A stretch of 64,000 nt of DNA, from positions 62,001 through 126,000 of the forward strand of contig NZ_JACLZJ010000001.1 of the NCBI RefSeq assembly GCF_014253075.1, written 5' to 3'. Source of the stretch: Ochrobactrum sp. CM-21-5. Lineage in GTDB: Bacteria; Pseudomonadota; Alphaproteobacteria; Rhizobiales; Rhizobiaceae. The notes under the pieces are model-generated. The model searched no databases, had not been told where the DNA came from, and saw only the letters and a list, made by a program, of their open reading frames with translations. This document shows, in pieces, positions 1 to 8,539 of the stretch (position 1 is its first letter; each line of letters opens with the position of its first letter). The translations under genes were made by a program, and so were the position numbers.

Positions 1-497
1 GTTTCGAAATCGGGCGGCGCATTCTCGTCAATCGTCACGACGACAAGCCGCGGCACAGGCAGTTCATCGATATTCAGACCGCTGCCGAGCCATGGCTCCA
101 GAAGACGGGCAGTCGCCTCCTTGTCGATGATACTTGTGCTTTTGACGCCTGCAAAGCCGCGTGCGATATCGCTCGCCTGCTGCAGGGTCTTTTCCATGTC
201 CTGACCGTCTACGGGACGTATCTGGATCGTCGCCTCGCGCGCGATCTGGCTTTGCCAGGCGGCTGCCGATGCACGCACCAACGTCACTCCGCCAAGCGTC
301 AGACAGGCAAGAAAAGTCATGATCGCAATCACGATCACCAATGCCGTACCCGTAACGCTGCCATCCGGCACAATCGGACTTGGCCCCTGTCGCTGCCGGC
401 GCTTGCCGATGCGCACGAGCAGCATATCCTTCAGATCCTCGAAGCGGATCTGAATATCGGTCTTGAATCTCTGCCAGTTTCTGTGAATGTCATTCAT
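1..497 (-). CDS. ftsX: Cell division ABC transporter permease FtsX (partial; C-terminus beyond window)
   Basis: Integral membrane partner of FtsE. The FtsEX complex couples septum assembly to activation of periplasmic peptidoglycan hydrolases. The reverse strand from the ATG at 495-497 reads a basic cytoplasmic N-terminus (MNDIHRNWQRF), then one strongly hydrophobic segment at about residues 53-75, then a periplasmic region that runs off the left edge. About 165 residues are present; the family has about 300-330, so the remaining membrane helices are outside the window. The start overlaps the 3' end of ftsE by 8 bases, so the two are translationally coupled. The identification rests on this neighbour and on the one-helix N-terminal layout. 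Confidence 0.85.
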   Translation of the reverse strand, partial: MNDIHRNWQRFKTDIQIRFEDLKDMLLVRIGKRRQRQGPSPIVPDGSVTGTALVIVIAIMTFLACLTLGGVTLVRASAAAWQSQIAREATIQIRPVDGQDMEKTLQQASDIARGFAGVKSTSIIDKEATARLLEPWLGSGLNIDELPVPRLVVVTIDENAPPDFE

Positions 498-1149
498 AGA
501 TATCGAGCCGCCCGTGATCGATAACCATACGACGTGCGTTCACCTGATCCATAAGGGACAGATCATGCGTTGCAATAATGACGGCGGTGCCGGAACGGTT
601 AAGCTCGGCAAAAAGGCGCAGCAAGCGCTTGGCGAGCGGTGGATCGACATTGCCCGTAGGCTCATCCGCAAGCAGGAGTTCCGGCTGGTCGATCAGCGCC
701 CGCGCGATGGCCGCGCGCTGCTTTTCACCGCCGGAAAGTACCGGCGGCAGCACGCGCATGCGATCTCCGAGCCCGACCCAGTGCAACAATTCCTCCACCT
801 CATGCCGGTAGGTCGCCTCTTCTTTTCCACGCACACGTAGCGGCAAAGCGACATTCTCATAGGTTGTCATGTGATCGAGCAGCCGGAAATCCTGAAACAC
901 AATGCCGATACGACGACGCAGAAGCGGCACCTGCCGGTGATCCAGCCGCGCCACGTCCTTTCCGAAAATGTTGATCAGACCGCGCGTCGGCTTCAACGCC
1001 ATGAAGAGAAGGCGCATGAGCGAAGTCTTGCCCGCACCCGAGGGTCCGGTCAGGAACTGAAATGAACGCGGCGGAATATGAAAGCTGACATCCCGCAGGA
1101 TTTCAGGCCCCATTCCATATCGCAGGCCGACATTCTCGAAACGTATCAC
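490..1149 (-). CDS. ftsE: Cell division ATP-binding protein FtsE
   Basis: ATPase subunit of the FtsEX division complex at the inner face of the membrane. It has a single ABC domain: Walker A GPSGAGKT at residues 35-42, signature LSGGEKQ at 138-144 and Walker B LLLADEPTG at 158-166, followed by the switch His (IATHDLS). An open frame continues upstream to 1290, but those residues are unlike any ABC protein. I chose the GTG at 1147-1149, which gives 219 residues, the usual FtsE length. It overlaps ftsX. A TTAA-N7-TTAA site lies 84-98 bases upstream, suggesting cell-cycle control by CtrA. Confidence 0.93.
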   Translation of the reverse strand: MIRFENVGLRYGMGPEILRDVSFHIPPRSFQFLTGPSGAGKTSLMRLLFMALKPTRGLINIFGKDVARLDHRQVPLLRRRIGIVFQDFRLLDHMTTYENVALPLRVRGKEEATYRHEVEELLHWVGLGDRMRVLPPVLSGGEKQRAAIARALIDQPELLLADEPTGNVDPPLAKRLLRLFAELNRSGTAVIIATHDLSLMDQVNARRMVIDHGRLDIYE

Positions 1150-1232
1150 CGTTTTGTTTCTCTTTATTGTCCGCGCAGGCGCGAAGCCTTTGAGGATGAC
1201 ATCGATATCGGATCGACATTTATCCTCTACGG

Positions 1233-1247
1233 TTAACGTCAGGTTAA
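1233..1247. promoter_or_regulatory. CtrA-type binding site upstream of ftsEX
   Basis: TTAA-N7-TTAA spacing is exact (TTAACGTCAGGTTAA), and the site is embedded in a perfect 7-bp inverted repeat GGTTAAC-N5-GTTAACC at 1231-1249. This is the full consensus of the alphaproteobacterial cell-cycle regulator CtrA. As I recall, ftsE is a reported CtrA target in Brucella. No promoter elements were mapped. Confidence 0.7.
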
Positions 1248-1385
1248 CCGGACATCCAAGTCGTCCGTAAAAAATGCGAGAGCGAAGCATTAACCATTTT
1301 TTGCGAGGTTACGAACCTCATTACGCCGAGAAAGCGCAGAGGAAGATGACTTCATGATGGCGGGTACCCATCTATTGGCGGCATT

Positions 1386-1952
1386 GTGGATATGAATTCA
1401 AGCAATGCTTTCGCCGGTATGGAGGCGGGCGGGCAGAACGACGCCATCGAAGACGCGGAATTCGAGACAATCCTCCCCGCGTCCCGACGCAAAACAGGCT
1501 GGCACAAGCCCGGTGCGCGTTCCGCGACGACCGCAGTATGGCCTTGGTCCCGGCTACTGGATTTTCGTTGCCTTATGCGCAGCTGTTACTTTCTGGATTT
1601 CCGGCGGCTATATGCTCGCCGCAGATAAAAGTGTTGCAGTCGGCAACGCCCGTACATCTTTTCCACTGGCCACATCCGTGCAGCTGACCGATCTCACGAC
1701 CAACCTCGCTGACGATGGCGGCAAAGATGTCCTAAGCGTTGGCAGCAAGATCAGCAACAGAACTGACGAGATGCACGTAGCGCCGCTCTTGTCTTGATGA
1801 TCACTTATCGCGACGGCAAACAGCGCGAACGGCGCATGGATACCGGTTGTATGATAATAGAGCCAGGCAGCAGTATAAGATTTGCGACGATGCCTCCCGC
1901 ACTACGCGGCTCAATCGATAAGGTTGATGTGCGGCTTGCAGGACCTGCCTGA
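1386..1952 (+). pseudogene. Frameshifted membrane protein gene (decayed)
   Basis: Three overlapping frames together read like one protein of about 185 residues. The first frame starts at the ATG at 1386 (MDMNSSNAFAGMEAGG) and stays plausible to about 1510. The second, used by about 1520, carries RRPQYGLGPGYWIF and a hydrophobic helix, then a polar domain to the stop at 1797. The third (MITYRDGKQRERRMDTG) runs to the stop at 1950-1952. At least two frameshifts are therefore needed. A single helix followed by a beta-rich tail resembles the C-terminal half of zinc-ribbon/DUF3426 proteins, but no CxxC zinc ribbon is visible upstream. The function is unknown. It converges with the lipoprotein gene, with only 4 bases between them. 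Confidence 0.6.
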
Positions 1953-1956
1953 ATCT

Positions 1957-2214
1957 TTACTGCCAGCAGCCCAGATTACGCCCCTTGAGATTATGCGAGT
2001 CGATATCGACGACAAGTCGGGGGTCTTCGCGCAGAAGAACCAGCGTCGCGCGCTGCTTCAGATCTATTTTCTGCCAGCCCGCGCATTCGGTTGGCATCGG
2101 CGTGGAATCGATTTTGACCTTTTCGGTCCAAGCGGTAGCTGTACAGCCCGAAAGAATGGCAACGAGCGACGCGACAGCGGCACCGCGCCACGCGAACCTT
2201 CTTGTTCGCACCAT
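1957..2214 (-). CDS. Small predicted lipoprotein
   Basis: About 85 residues. The N-terminus MVRTRRFAWRG is followed by a hydrophobic stretch and the lipobox LSGC at residues 21-24, predicting lipidation at Cys24 and an envelope location. The mature part (about 60 residues) contains two further Cys residues and no recognised domain. The frame extends upstream to 2364, but only the start at 2214 gives a normal signal-peptide length; an ATG pair at 2253-2258 is possible. I do not recognise a family. Confidence 0.55.
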   Translation of the reverse strand: MVRTRRFAWRGAAVASLVAILSGCTATAWTEKVKIDSTPMPTECAGWQKIDLKQRATLVLLREDPRLVVDIDSHNLKGRNLGCWQ

Positions 2215-2590
2215 GGAATGGGTGTTCAAGACTAAAAACTCCCTGTTCTGCATCATGCAGGATACCGCCTGACCCGGCCGCGATATCACGCTTATAACGC
2301 GCCGTCTCTCCTCACCGCAATGGCCAAAACCGCAACAAGATTCCAGTTCGCAAACCACCGCCATACTAACTTGTCGGGAGTTGCCATCGACGGCACTACA
2401 CTATTTAAAAGCACATTCGAATATAAGGAAAGCCTATCCTCAAAATTACTGCTTTACGCACTCAAAACCCCAAAAGAATTACATTCTTGCGCAGTTAAAA
2501 CCAGATTGCTGCAAGAAAGATACACCTATATATTTTCCGATACATGATTCGCATTCGGCCATTATCACTACACCAACCTTGGGGATTTCC
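2215..2590. other. Intergenic region upstream of aqpZ
   Basis: 376 bases between the divergent lipoprotein and aqpZ genes. The aqpZ-proximal half is noticeably AT-richer than its surroundings, as expected for a promoter. I see no convincing ORF, RNA gene or operator. Confidence 0.4.
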
Positions 2591-3277
2591 ATGTTGAACA
2601 AATTGTCGGCTGAGTTTTTCGGAACTTTCTGGCTAGTTTTCGGCGGTTGCGGCAGTGCGGTTCTCGCTGCGGCCTTTCCTGAACTTGGCATTGGCTTTCT
2701 CGGCGTTGCCCTTGCTTTTGGCCTGACGGTGCTGACCATGGCTTTCGCTGTCGGCGGCATTTCGGGCGGGCACTTCAACCCGGCCGTTTCCCTCGGCCTC
2801 ATGCTTGGCGGCAGGCTTCCGGCCAAAGACCTTATTCCTTACTGGGTCGCACAGGTTCTAGGCGCCATCGCGGCTGCGGCCGTGCTTTACCTGATCGCGT
2901 CGGGCAAAGACGGCTTCACGGCCGGAGGGTTTGCCTCCAACGGTTATGGTGAACTTTCGCCCGGCGGTTACAGCATGACGGCTGCACTGCTGATCGAAAT
3001 TGTACTGACGGCTTTCTTCATTATCATTATTCTGGGTTCCACCTCTTCGATCGCACCTGCGGGCTTCGCTCCAATTGCAATCGGCCTTGGTCTGACCCTT
3101 ATCCACCTGATCTCGATCCCGGTTACCAACACCTCGGTCAACCCGGCCCGTTCGACCGGCGCGGCGCTGTTTGCCGAGACTGCGGCGCTCAGCCAGCTCT
3201 GGCTGTTCTGGGTCGCCCCGCTGATCGGCGCTGCATTGGGCGCTATCATCTGGAAGGGCCTGCTCGGCAAGGATTGA
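2591..3277 (+). CDS. aqpZ: Aquaporin Z
   Basis: Inner-membrane water channel for rapid osmotic equilibration. It has 228 residues, the standard AqpZ length. Both NPA boxes are present: [10 protein letters not shown] (NPA at 63-65) and NTSVNPARS in the second half, the latter carrying the selectivity-filter Arg directly after NPA. Six hydrophobic segments are evident. The frame extends upstream to 2381, but the ATG at 2591 matches the conserved N-terminus ([13 protein letters not shown]) and follows a GGGG run as ribosome binding site. A monocistronic unit is likely: a long promoter region lies upstream and a strong hairpin follows. Confidence 0.97.
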   Translation: MLNKLSAEFFGTFWLVFGGCGSAVLAAAFPELGIGFLGVALAFGLTVLTMAFAVGGISGGHFNPAVSLGLMLGGRLPAKDLIPYWVAQVLGAIAAAAVLYLIASGKDGFTAGGFASNGYGELSPGGYSMTAALLIEIVLTAFFIIIILGSTSSIAPAGFAPIAIGLGLTLIHLISIPVTNTSVNPARSTGAALFAETAALSQLWLFWVAPLIGAALGAIIWKGLLGKD

Positions 3278-3289
3278 TCGCTTGACCGC

Positions 3290-3320
3290 AGTGAAAGGCC
3301 GGTTCAGTCGGCCTTTCACT
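3290..3320 (+). terminator. Hairpin terminator of aqpZ
   Basis: Perfect 12-bp stem (agtgaaaggccg / cggcctttcact) with a 7-base loop, starting 13 bases after the aqpZ stop. The following bases are only weakly T-rich, so termination strength is uncertain. Confidence 0.7.
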
Positions 3321-3455
3321 CGGAAAATTCCTCGATGCGCCAAGTTTATACAAAACGAGCAATCGCTTATCGTAAAATTGCGAAGAAAAAAGTGGTTCCG
3401 ATCATAGGAAGGATGCTGTAAGAGGCGGATATCTTTCCTGTCGATATCTTGAAAA

Positions 3456-4697
3456 ATGTCCCCCACCACTGATGCATCTTCTGCGGATCGCTATGCCGCC
3501 TTCCGCCACACTGCCTTCAAGAAATACTGGGGCGCTCGCTTCCTGAGCGCATTCGCGGTGCAGATCGTCAGTGTGGCAGTCGGCTGGCAGATTTATGATC
3601 AGACGCGAGACGCTTTCAATCTCGGCATGGTCGGGCTAGTGCAATTTCTTCCGGCACTATTACTCGTGTTGTTCACGGGTGCGGCGGCAGACCGTTTCGG
3701 CAGGCGGCTTATTATGGGCCTGTCGCTTATTCTGGAAGGCATCGTTACAGCACTGTTGCTGGCACTGACGTTGACGGGCCTGTTCGAGCCTGCGAGCGTC
3801 TTCGCCGCTCTTCTGATATTTGGCATCGCCCGTGCTTTTCTCGGTCCATCCTCAGCTTCCCTTGTGGTCAATCTCGTTCCGACCGAAGATTTCGCCAACG
3901 CCGTATCGTGGAACTCGTCAGCATGGCAGGTAGCCACGATTGTCGGCCCGGTTGCAGGCGGTCTGCTCTATGGCATATCGGCGGTGGCGGCCTATTGTGT
4001 GGCCACCGTGTTTCTGATCGCCGCTTCCCTGCTGATCTTTTCCATCCCGAAACCCCACCAGCATACGCTGACCGAACAGCGTTCTATCTCCACCATGCTC
4101 GCTGGCTTCCGTTATATCTGGAAAGAAAAGATCGTCCTGGGCGCAATCTCGCTCGACCTGTTTGCGGTATTGCTCGGCGGCGCTGTAGCGTTGCTGCCGA
4201 TCTATGCACGCGATATTCTCGATCTTGGCCCATGGGGGCTCGGCCTGCTGCGCTCCGCTCCCGGCATTGGGGCAGTGCTCACCGCCATCTGGCTTGCCGG
4301 TCATCCTATACGCGATCATGCCGGCCGCGTTATGTTTGTCTTCGTCGGCCTGTTTGGCTTCTTCAACATTATCTTTGGCATCTCGACGCTGACCTGGCTC
4401 TCTGTAGTAGCTCTGGCATTTGCCGGTGCGGCCGACATGATCAGTGTTTATATCCGCGAAACGCTCATGCAACTCTGGACGCCCGACCATGTTCGCGGAC
4501 GCGTCAATGCCGTCAACATGGTCTTTGTCGGCGCTTCAAACGAGCTTGGTGAATTTCGTGCTGGCCTGATGGCCGCAGCCATTGGTGCGGTTCCGGCTGT
4601 CGTGGTCGGCGGCATGGGATCGATAGCCGTCGCAATAGTCTGGGCAACCCTGTTCCCCCAGTTGCGCAAAGCTCGCCATTTGCAAGGCCGCACCTAG
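3456..4697 (+). CDS. MFS transporter (EntS/MFS_3-type exporter)
   Basis: 413-residue major facilitator with about 12 hydrophobic segments. The loop-2/3 signature AADRFGRRLIMG is present at about residues 75-86, and the charged cytoplasmic loop before TM7 is short. The sequence style (N-terminal AFRHTAFKKYWGARF, then VGWQIYD) is that of the MFS_3 group, which includes the enterobactin exporter EntS. The substrate cannot be inferred, as no siderophore or drug genes lie nearby. It stands alone between aqpZ and a convergent TerB gene. Confidence 0.85.
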   Translation: MSPTTDASSADRYAAFRHTAFKKYWGARFLSAFAVQIVSVAVGWQIYDQTRDAFNLGMVGLVQFLPALLLVLFTGAAADRFGRRLIMGLSLILEGIVTALLLALTLTGLFEPASVFAALLIFGIARAFLGPSSASLVVNLVPTEDFANAVSWNSSAWQVATIVGPVAGGLLYGISAVAAYCVATVFLIAASLLIFSIPKPHQHTLTEQRSISTMLAGFRYIWKEKIVLGAISLDLFAVLLGGAVALLPIYARDILDLGPWGLGLLRSAPGIGAVLTAIWLAGHPIRDHAGRVMFVFVGLFGFFNIIFGISTLTWLSVVALAFAGAADMISVYIRETLMQLWTPDHVRGRVNAVNMVFVGASNELGEFRAGLMAAAIGAVPAVVVGGMGSIAVAIVWATLFPQLRKARHLQGRT

Positions 4698-4755
4698 AGC
4701 ATGTCGCAGCCAAATGGATTCATTTAGCGGTTTCGACGTTTCCATTTAAGCAGGA
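4698..4755. repeat. Degenerate dispersed repeat remnant
   Basis: Starts tagagcatgtcgc directly after the MFS stop and has an internal inverted segment (aaatggattcattt). It resembles one end of the short palindromic elements common in Brucella and other Rhizobiales. No intact partner copy is seen here, so confidence is low. Confidence 0.35.
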
Positions 4756-4761
4756 AATACC

Positions 4762-5241
4762 TTAGGAAGCGGGTGCGTTGCGACTTGCTTCCTCGCCTCG
4801 GGCCTGGATGATATTTCGATCTTCTTCACGAACTCCGATGAGCTCGGCAACCCGCCACATCACATTTGCTTCAACCTCGCTCACGTCGCCATCGGCGTAA
4901 ACCATCTCCCACATCAGCGCCACGAAATCGAGCCGTGCCTGATAGTCAAGTTGCCTCTTGAGTACGGAAGTGAAGCTCGAAAGATCCATAGCTTCCTGAT
5001 CCGCCTCTTCTGCAGCCCTGATAAGCTGCTTCAAGGCATCTCCCTTGAGGTCATATTTTTGCGAAAGCATGATGGAAAGCGTCTTTCGCTCGCTTTCCCG
5101 GGTGTCCCCATCGACATCCATGATGTGGAAAAGCAGAGCTGCGGCTGCGAGCCGCGGGTCGTCATCGGAAAACTTTTCGCCGCGCTCCCGAAATCCATTG
5201 CCGGGAAGCTCCTTCAGAAAATCCAATAAGCGATCGAACAT
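4762..5241 (-). CDS. TerB-family protein
   Basis: 159 residues, acidic and mostly helical. The TerB domain spans about residues 27-145, with the paired acidic motifs typical of the family (FHIMDVDGDTRESE at about 38-51 and MVYADGDVSEVE at about 113-124), which are thought to bind metal. TerB-like proteins are linked to tellurite and envelope stress, but the lone chromosomal versions have no defined role. It lies downstream of hemY on the same strand, across a gap of about 200 bases. Confidence 0.8.
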   Translation of the reverse strand: MFDRLLDFLKELPGNGFRERGEKFSDDDPRLAAAALLFHIMDVDGDTRESERKTLSIMLSQKYDLKGDALKQLIRAAEEADQEAMDLSSFTSVLKRQLDYQARLDFVALMWEMVYADGDVSEVEANVMWRVAELIGVREEDRNIIQARGEEASRNAPAS

Positions 5242-5437
5242 TCATCCTCACAAGACGCAATAGTCAACGATGGACAAATCTTTGCCCGTCCTTCTTGATA
5301 AGGCTGAAAATAACTGGACTCCTTCAACAGGCAAGGCGACAAACAGCCATCCGATGCCGACCAACACTCAAGAAGGCACCGGCGTTGTTTTTAGGCAACG
5401 TTTTGTGAAGCTGTTTTGGGCCGGGCTGTCGATCCGG

Positions 5438-7072
5438 TCAGAAAAGCCGTAATCCGCCCTGTGCTTTTCCAGATGCACCGTTTTCGTCTACACCGGGATC
5501 GTCCACGATAATATGCGCCCGGCTGGTGTCATCGGCTTCCTCGTCATCCTGTGACACCGCGTCCGGCAGCGGAGGCTTGGCCTCTTCGACATTGTTGGCG
5601 GCGACGAGTGGCTTAACGACTTTTACCGGCTCGGCCTCCGGCACAATAACCTCGGCTTCCACGACATCGTTCGGCGATGCATTGGGCGACTGTTCGGGCG
5701 CGGAAACGATAGCCGGCACAACCGCCCTTTGATCCGGCTCCTGGCCTTTGGCCTCGGGCTTTTCCGCTTCGATGACCGGCGCGATCTGCTCGACCGGCAC
5801 TTTCCACTCGAAACTATTGAGCCTGCCGGTCACCGGAGATACAGGCGACCATTGCTCGGAAACATAGCCATCGGTGGTCCAGGCCGGGTCGCGCGGTGCC
5901 TTGACGGCCTGCGCCAGCCACTGGCGCACCTTGCCCTGATCACCCGTCTCTGCCTCTTCAATATCGGCAAGCAGCAGATAAGCGCTTTCGCGCGGTGCAG
6001 CGCGCAACACCTGCTCCGCATTGTCTCGCGCCATCCGATAATCTCCGGCCTCATAGGCCGCACGCGCCAGAGCCAGACTGCCCTCGGCATTGTTGGAGCG
6101 AAGCGACACCAGATGCCGCGCCCGCTTCAGCCGATCCTGGACAGTATCCCCGGCGCGGGCGTAGATGTAAGCTGAGGCAATGTCGGGATGTGGAAAACGC
6201 TTCCAGGCCGCCTCCAGAATTTTCGACCCCTTGCGCACTTCGCCATTTGCAAAAAGCGCGCGAGCAGCTACGACAGCGGCAGGCACCAGATCGGGCGCAA
6301 GTTTGTTCGCCTCAAGCGCAATCGTCTTGGCATGAGCGGGATCGGTGTCGATTGTAGCCATGGCCTTGGCGGTGAGGAGGGCAGCGCGCTCCTTCTTTAC
6401 CACATTCTTGCTATGGGCCAGCGCCTGCTTGCGCGCATCGACAAGCTTCAACGCGCCATCCCAGTCGCCTTCAGCACAAAGCTGCCCCATTACCGCGGAA
6501 GACGCCCATTCAAGCTGCGGCGCCTGTTTGGCCGCCTGCGATGCATAATGGCGAGCCGCCTCGCGCGCGCCGACACGCTGCGCTTCGATATAAAGACCGC
6601 GAAGACCTAAGAGTCTGGTTTCCGGATCTTCGGTCATCGCCTCGAAGCCTTTGCGGGCATCGTCCGTGCGGCCCTCCAGCATCGCAGTCTGGGCTTCAAG
6701 AAGCTTGATCAGTGGCTCCTGACCGGAGTTGAGCAATTTGCCTGCTTGCTTGGTCATCCGGCGCGCGGCTTCCGCATCACCGGCACCAGCGGCAATCAAC
6801 CCCGTCGAAAGGGATTGATAGCCCCGGTCGCGCTTGCGGGCGCGGAAATGGCGACGCAGCGTATAGGGAGACTGAATAACGCTTTTGATCAGCCACCACA
6901 GAATCAGGATTGCCGCAACAATGCCAACCACCGCCGCTGCGGCAGTGATCAGGGGAACATTATGGTGATTGCCCGCAAAGACGATATCGACTTCACCGGG
7001 GCGATCCGCCAGCCACGCAAAGCCGAAGCCCAAGGCAACCACAATCAAAAGATAAAACAGGACACGCAGCAT
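5438..7072 (-). CDS. hemY: HemY-type TPR membrane protein
   Basis: 544 residues. Two N-terminal membrane segments (about residues 4-21 and 40-63) form the HemY_N domain, followed by tetratricopeptide-like helical repeats. A low-complexity acidic/proline-rich tail ends in GLRLF. It is encoded in heme-synthesis operons; the exact role is unsettled, and it is not the protoporphyrinogen oxidase also called HemY in Gram-positives. The start at 7072 (MLRVLFYLLIV) follows a GGGGG ribosome-binding run; the frame continues upstream to 7150 without family resemblance. It is the last gene of hemC-hemD-mic60-hemY, 10 bases after mic60. Confidence 0.88.
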   Translation of the reverse strand: MLRVLFYLLIVVALGFGFAWLADRPGEVDIVFAGNHHNVPLITAAAAVVGIVAAILILWWLIKSVIQSPYTLRRHFRARKRDRGYQSLSTGLIAAGAGDAEAARRMTKQAGKLLNSGQEPLIKLLEAQTAMLEGRTDDARKGFEAMTEDPETRLLGLRGLYIEAQRVGAREAARHYASQAAKQAPQLEWASSAVMGQLCAEGDWDGALKLVDARKQALAHSKNVVKKERAALLTAKAMATIDTDPAHAKTIALEANKLAPDLVPAAVVAARALFANGEVRKGSKILEAAWKRFPHPDIASAYIYARAGDTVQDRLKRARHLVSLRSNNAEGSLALARAAYEAGDYRMARDNAEQVLRAAPRESAYLLLADIEEAETGDQGKVRQWLAQAVKAPRDPAWTTDGYVSEQWSPVSPVTGRLNSFEWKVPVEQIAPVIEAEKPEAKGQEPDQRAVVPAIVSAPEQSPNASPNDVVEAEVIVPEAEPVKVVKPLVAANNVEEAKPPLPDAVSQDDEEADDTSRAHIIVDDPGVDENGASGKAQGGLRLF

Positions 7073-7082
7073 CAAAGCCCCC

Positions 7083-8456
7083 TTAATTGCCGGTTGGTGC
7101 CGAAGCACCGGTTGGGGCGTCCGCCGCAGCTTTTGGTTTAAGGCTGTCATTGACCAAGCGCTGGATCAGGGCATCGGCATCCCTGCGCGCCTTCAATTGA
7201 TTAACGAATTCTTCCGAGGTTTCCCTCGCATCGGCCGGGAGCTGTTCCCATTCGCCAATGGCGCGTTCAAGATCGCCGGCCTGAAGGGCCGCTTCCATGC
7301 GTGCGGTCGTCGGACCGACGCCCCTTCCGCCAACATTGCCTGCGACAGGCCGCACGCTCACAAGCCCCTTGGCGCTTGCAACAAGCTGATCCCAAATCCC
7401 CGCATCGGCAGGAAGCTTGTTTTCAGTCGCGACGATACGATTGGCAACCGGACCGAACCACGCATTCAGGTCTGCTACGGTGGGCACGCCCTTGTCCGCA
7501 AAGGGAAGCAAGGCTTTGGCCGAAGCGTCCTGCGGCGCAAGTGACGCATAAGTCTCGAGTTCCGCCTTGAAGGATCCACCGCGATCGATCGCCGTTTTGA
7601 GCGCATTGGCGGCAATCAGCGCCGATGCGTCCGGCTGACGCGCTGTTTCGTTCACCTTTTCCTGAAGCGATGTAAACTTTGTTTCAAGCGTCGAGATCGT
7701 GCCGCTATTGCCGGAAACTCCAGCCGCGGTCTGATCGGCCAGCCCCTGCGCGGCAGTCAGTTTCGCTTCCAGCACATCAAGACGCCCGGTCAACGCTTCC
7801 ACATCTGCTGAAGAGCCCGCTTCGGGCGTCTTGGGCAATGTCTCGAACTGCTGCTGCAATTCGGAAAGCGTACCGGCAACGGCTTCCGCCTTGATTTCAG
7901 CCGCCTGCACATTCTTCTGCAGGTTTGCGAATTCGGCTTTGCTGGTATCGTCGAGCGGCGCGGGCGTCGGATTGGTGCGCAGCTCCGCGATCTGCTGTTC
8001 CATAGCGGCCAGTTGCGCGGCCGTGACACGCGCCCCCGGTGATGGAATGACATTGCCCCATTGCAGCGCAAACATGCCGCCAAGTGCAATTACCCCGCCC
8101 GCTATGCCCGCAAGTAGATGCGCCGCGCCTGGGCCCGATTTTTGTGCCTGAGCGGTCGTCGACGACGATGACGCGGATGGTTGCGCATCCGTCGTATGAC
8201 GTGGCCTTTCCGCCTCCGGTTTTACGCCTGCCGTAAAGGGAGGCTTTTGCGGCTTTGCCGGTTGGCTCGCAATGTCCGCTGCGGCTTGTGCTGGCTTTGA
8301 TTCGGCTTTCTTCGAAAAATCCCCCACCGGCTCAGCCGAAGGCGTTGCTCTCGCTCCCGCCGGTTCGTCCATTCGCTTCACGTCCGACGGATCAAGATTG
8401 ATCGTCACGGGGCTGCGGACTGGTTTGGAATGTCGCGGAGTACCGGATTTCGCCAT
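7083..8456 (-). CDS. Mitofilin/Mic60-family membrane protein (COG4223)
   Basis: 457 residues. A long, disordered Pro/Ala/Lys-rich N-terminus (about 1-120) is followed by one transmembrane helix (LLAGIAGGVIALGGMFALQW, about 122-141). A coiled-coil periplasmic region (about 150-290) and a conserved C-terminal mitofilin-like domain follow. Alphaproteobacterial Mic60 is proposed as the ancestor of the mitochondrial cristae-organising protein and characteristically sits in the heme operon, as here between hemD and hemY. The envelope- or membrane-shaping role is inferred from family knowledge. Confidence 0.85.
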   Translation of the reverse strand: MAKSGTPRHSKPVRSPVTINLDPSDVKRMDEPAGARATPSAEPVGDFSKKAESKPAQAAADIASQPAKPQKPPFTAGVKPEAERPRHTTDAQPSASSSSTTAQAQKSGPGAAHLLAGIAGGVIALGGMFALQWGNVIPSPGARVTAAQLAAMEQQIAELRTNPTPAPLDDTSKAEFANLQKNVQAAEIKAEAVAGTLSELQQQFETLPKTPEAGSSADVEALTGRLDVLEAKLTAAQGLADQTAAGVSGNSGTISTLETKFTSLQEKVNETARQPDASALIAANALKTAIDRGGSFKAELETYASLAPQDASAKALLPFADKGVPTVADLNAWFGPVANRIVATENKLPADAGIWDQLVASAKGLVSVRPVAGNVGGRGVGPTTARMEAALQAGDLERAIGEWEQLPADARETSEEFVNQLKARRDADALIQRLVNDSLKPKAAADAPTGASAPTGN

Positions 8457-8539
8457 GGATCCTCTCGTGGTCGCCTATTGCTTGCCTGAAAGTCTATCAG
8501 ATAAAATCTTCAGATGAAGGAACGTTGCGCGGAAAAGAG

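Noticed and set aside
5270-5452. 60-codon plus-strand ORF between TerB and hemY genes
   Set aside because: No ribosome site, no recognisable motif, and it overlaps the hemY 3' end antisense.
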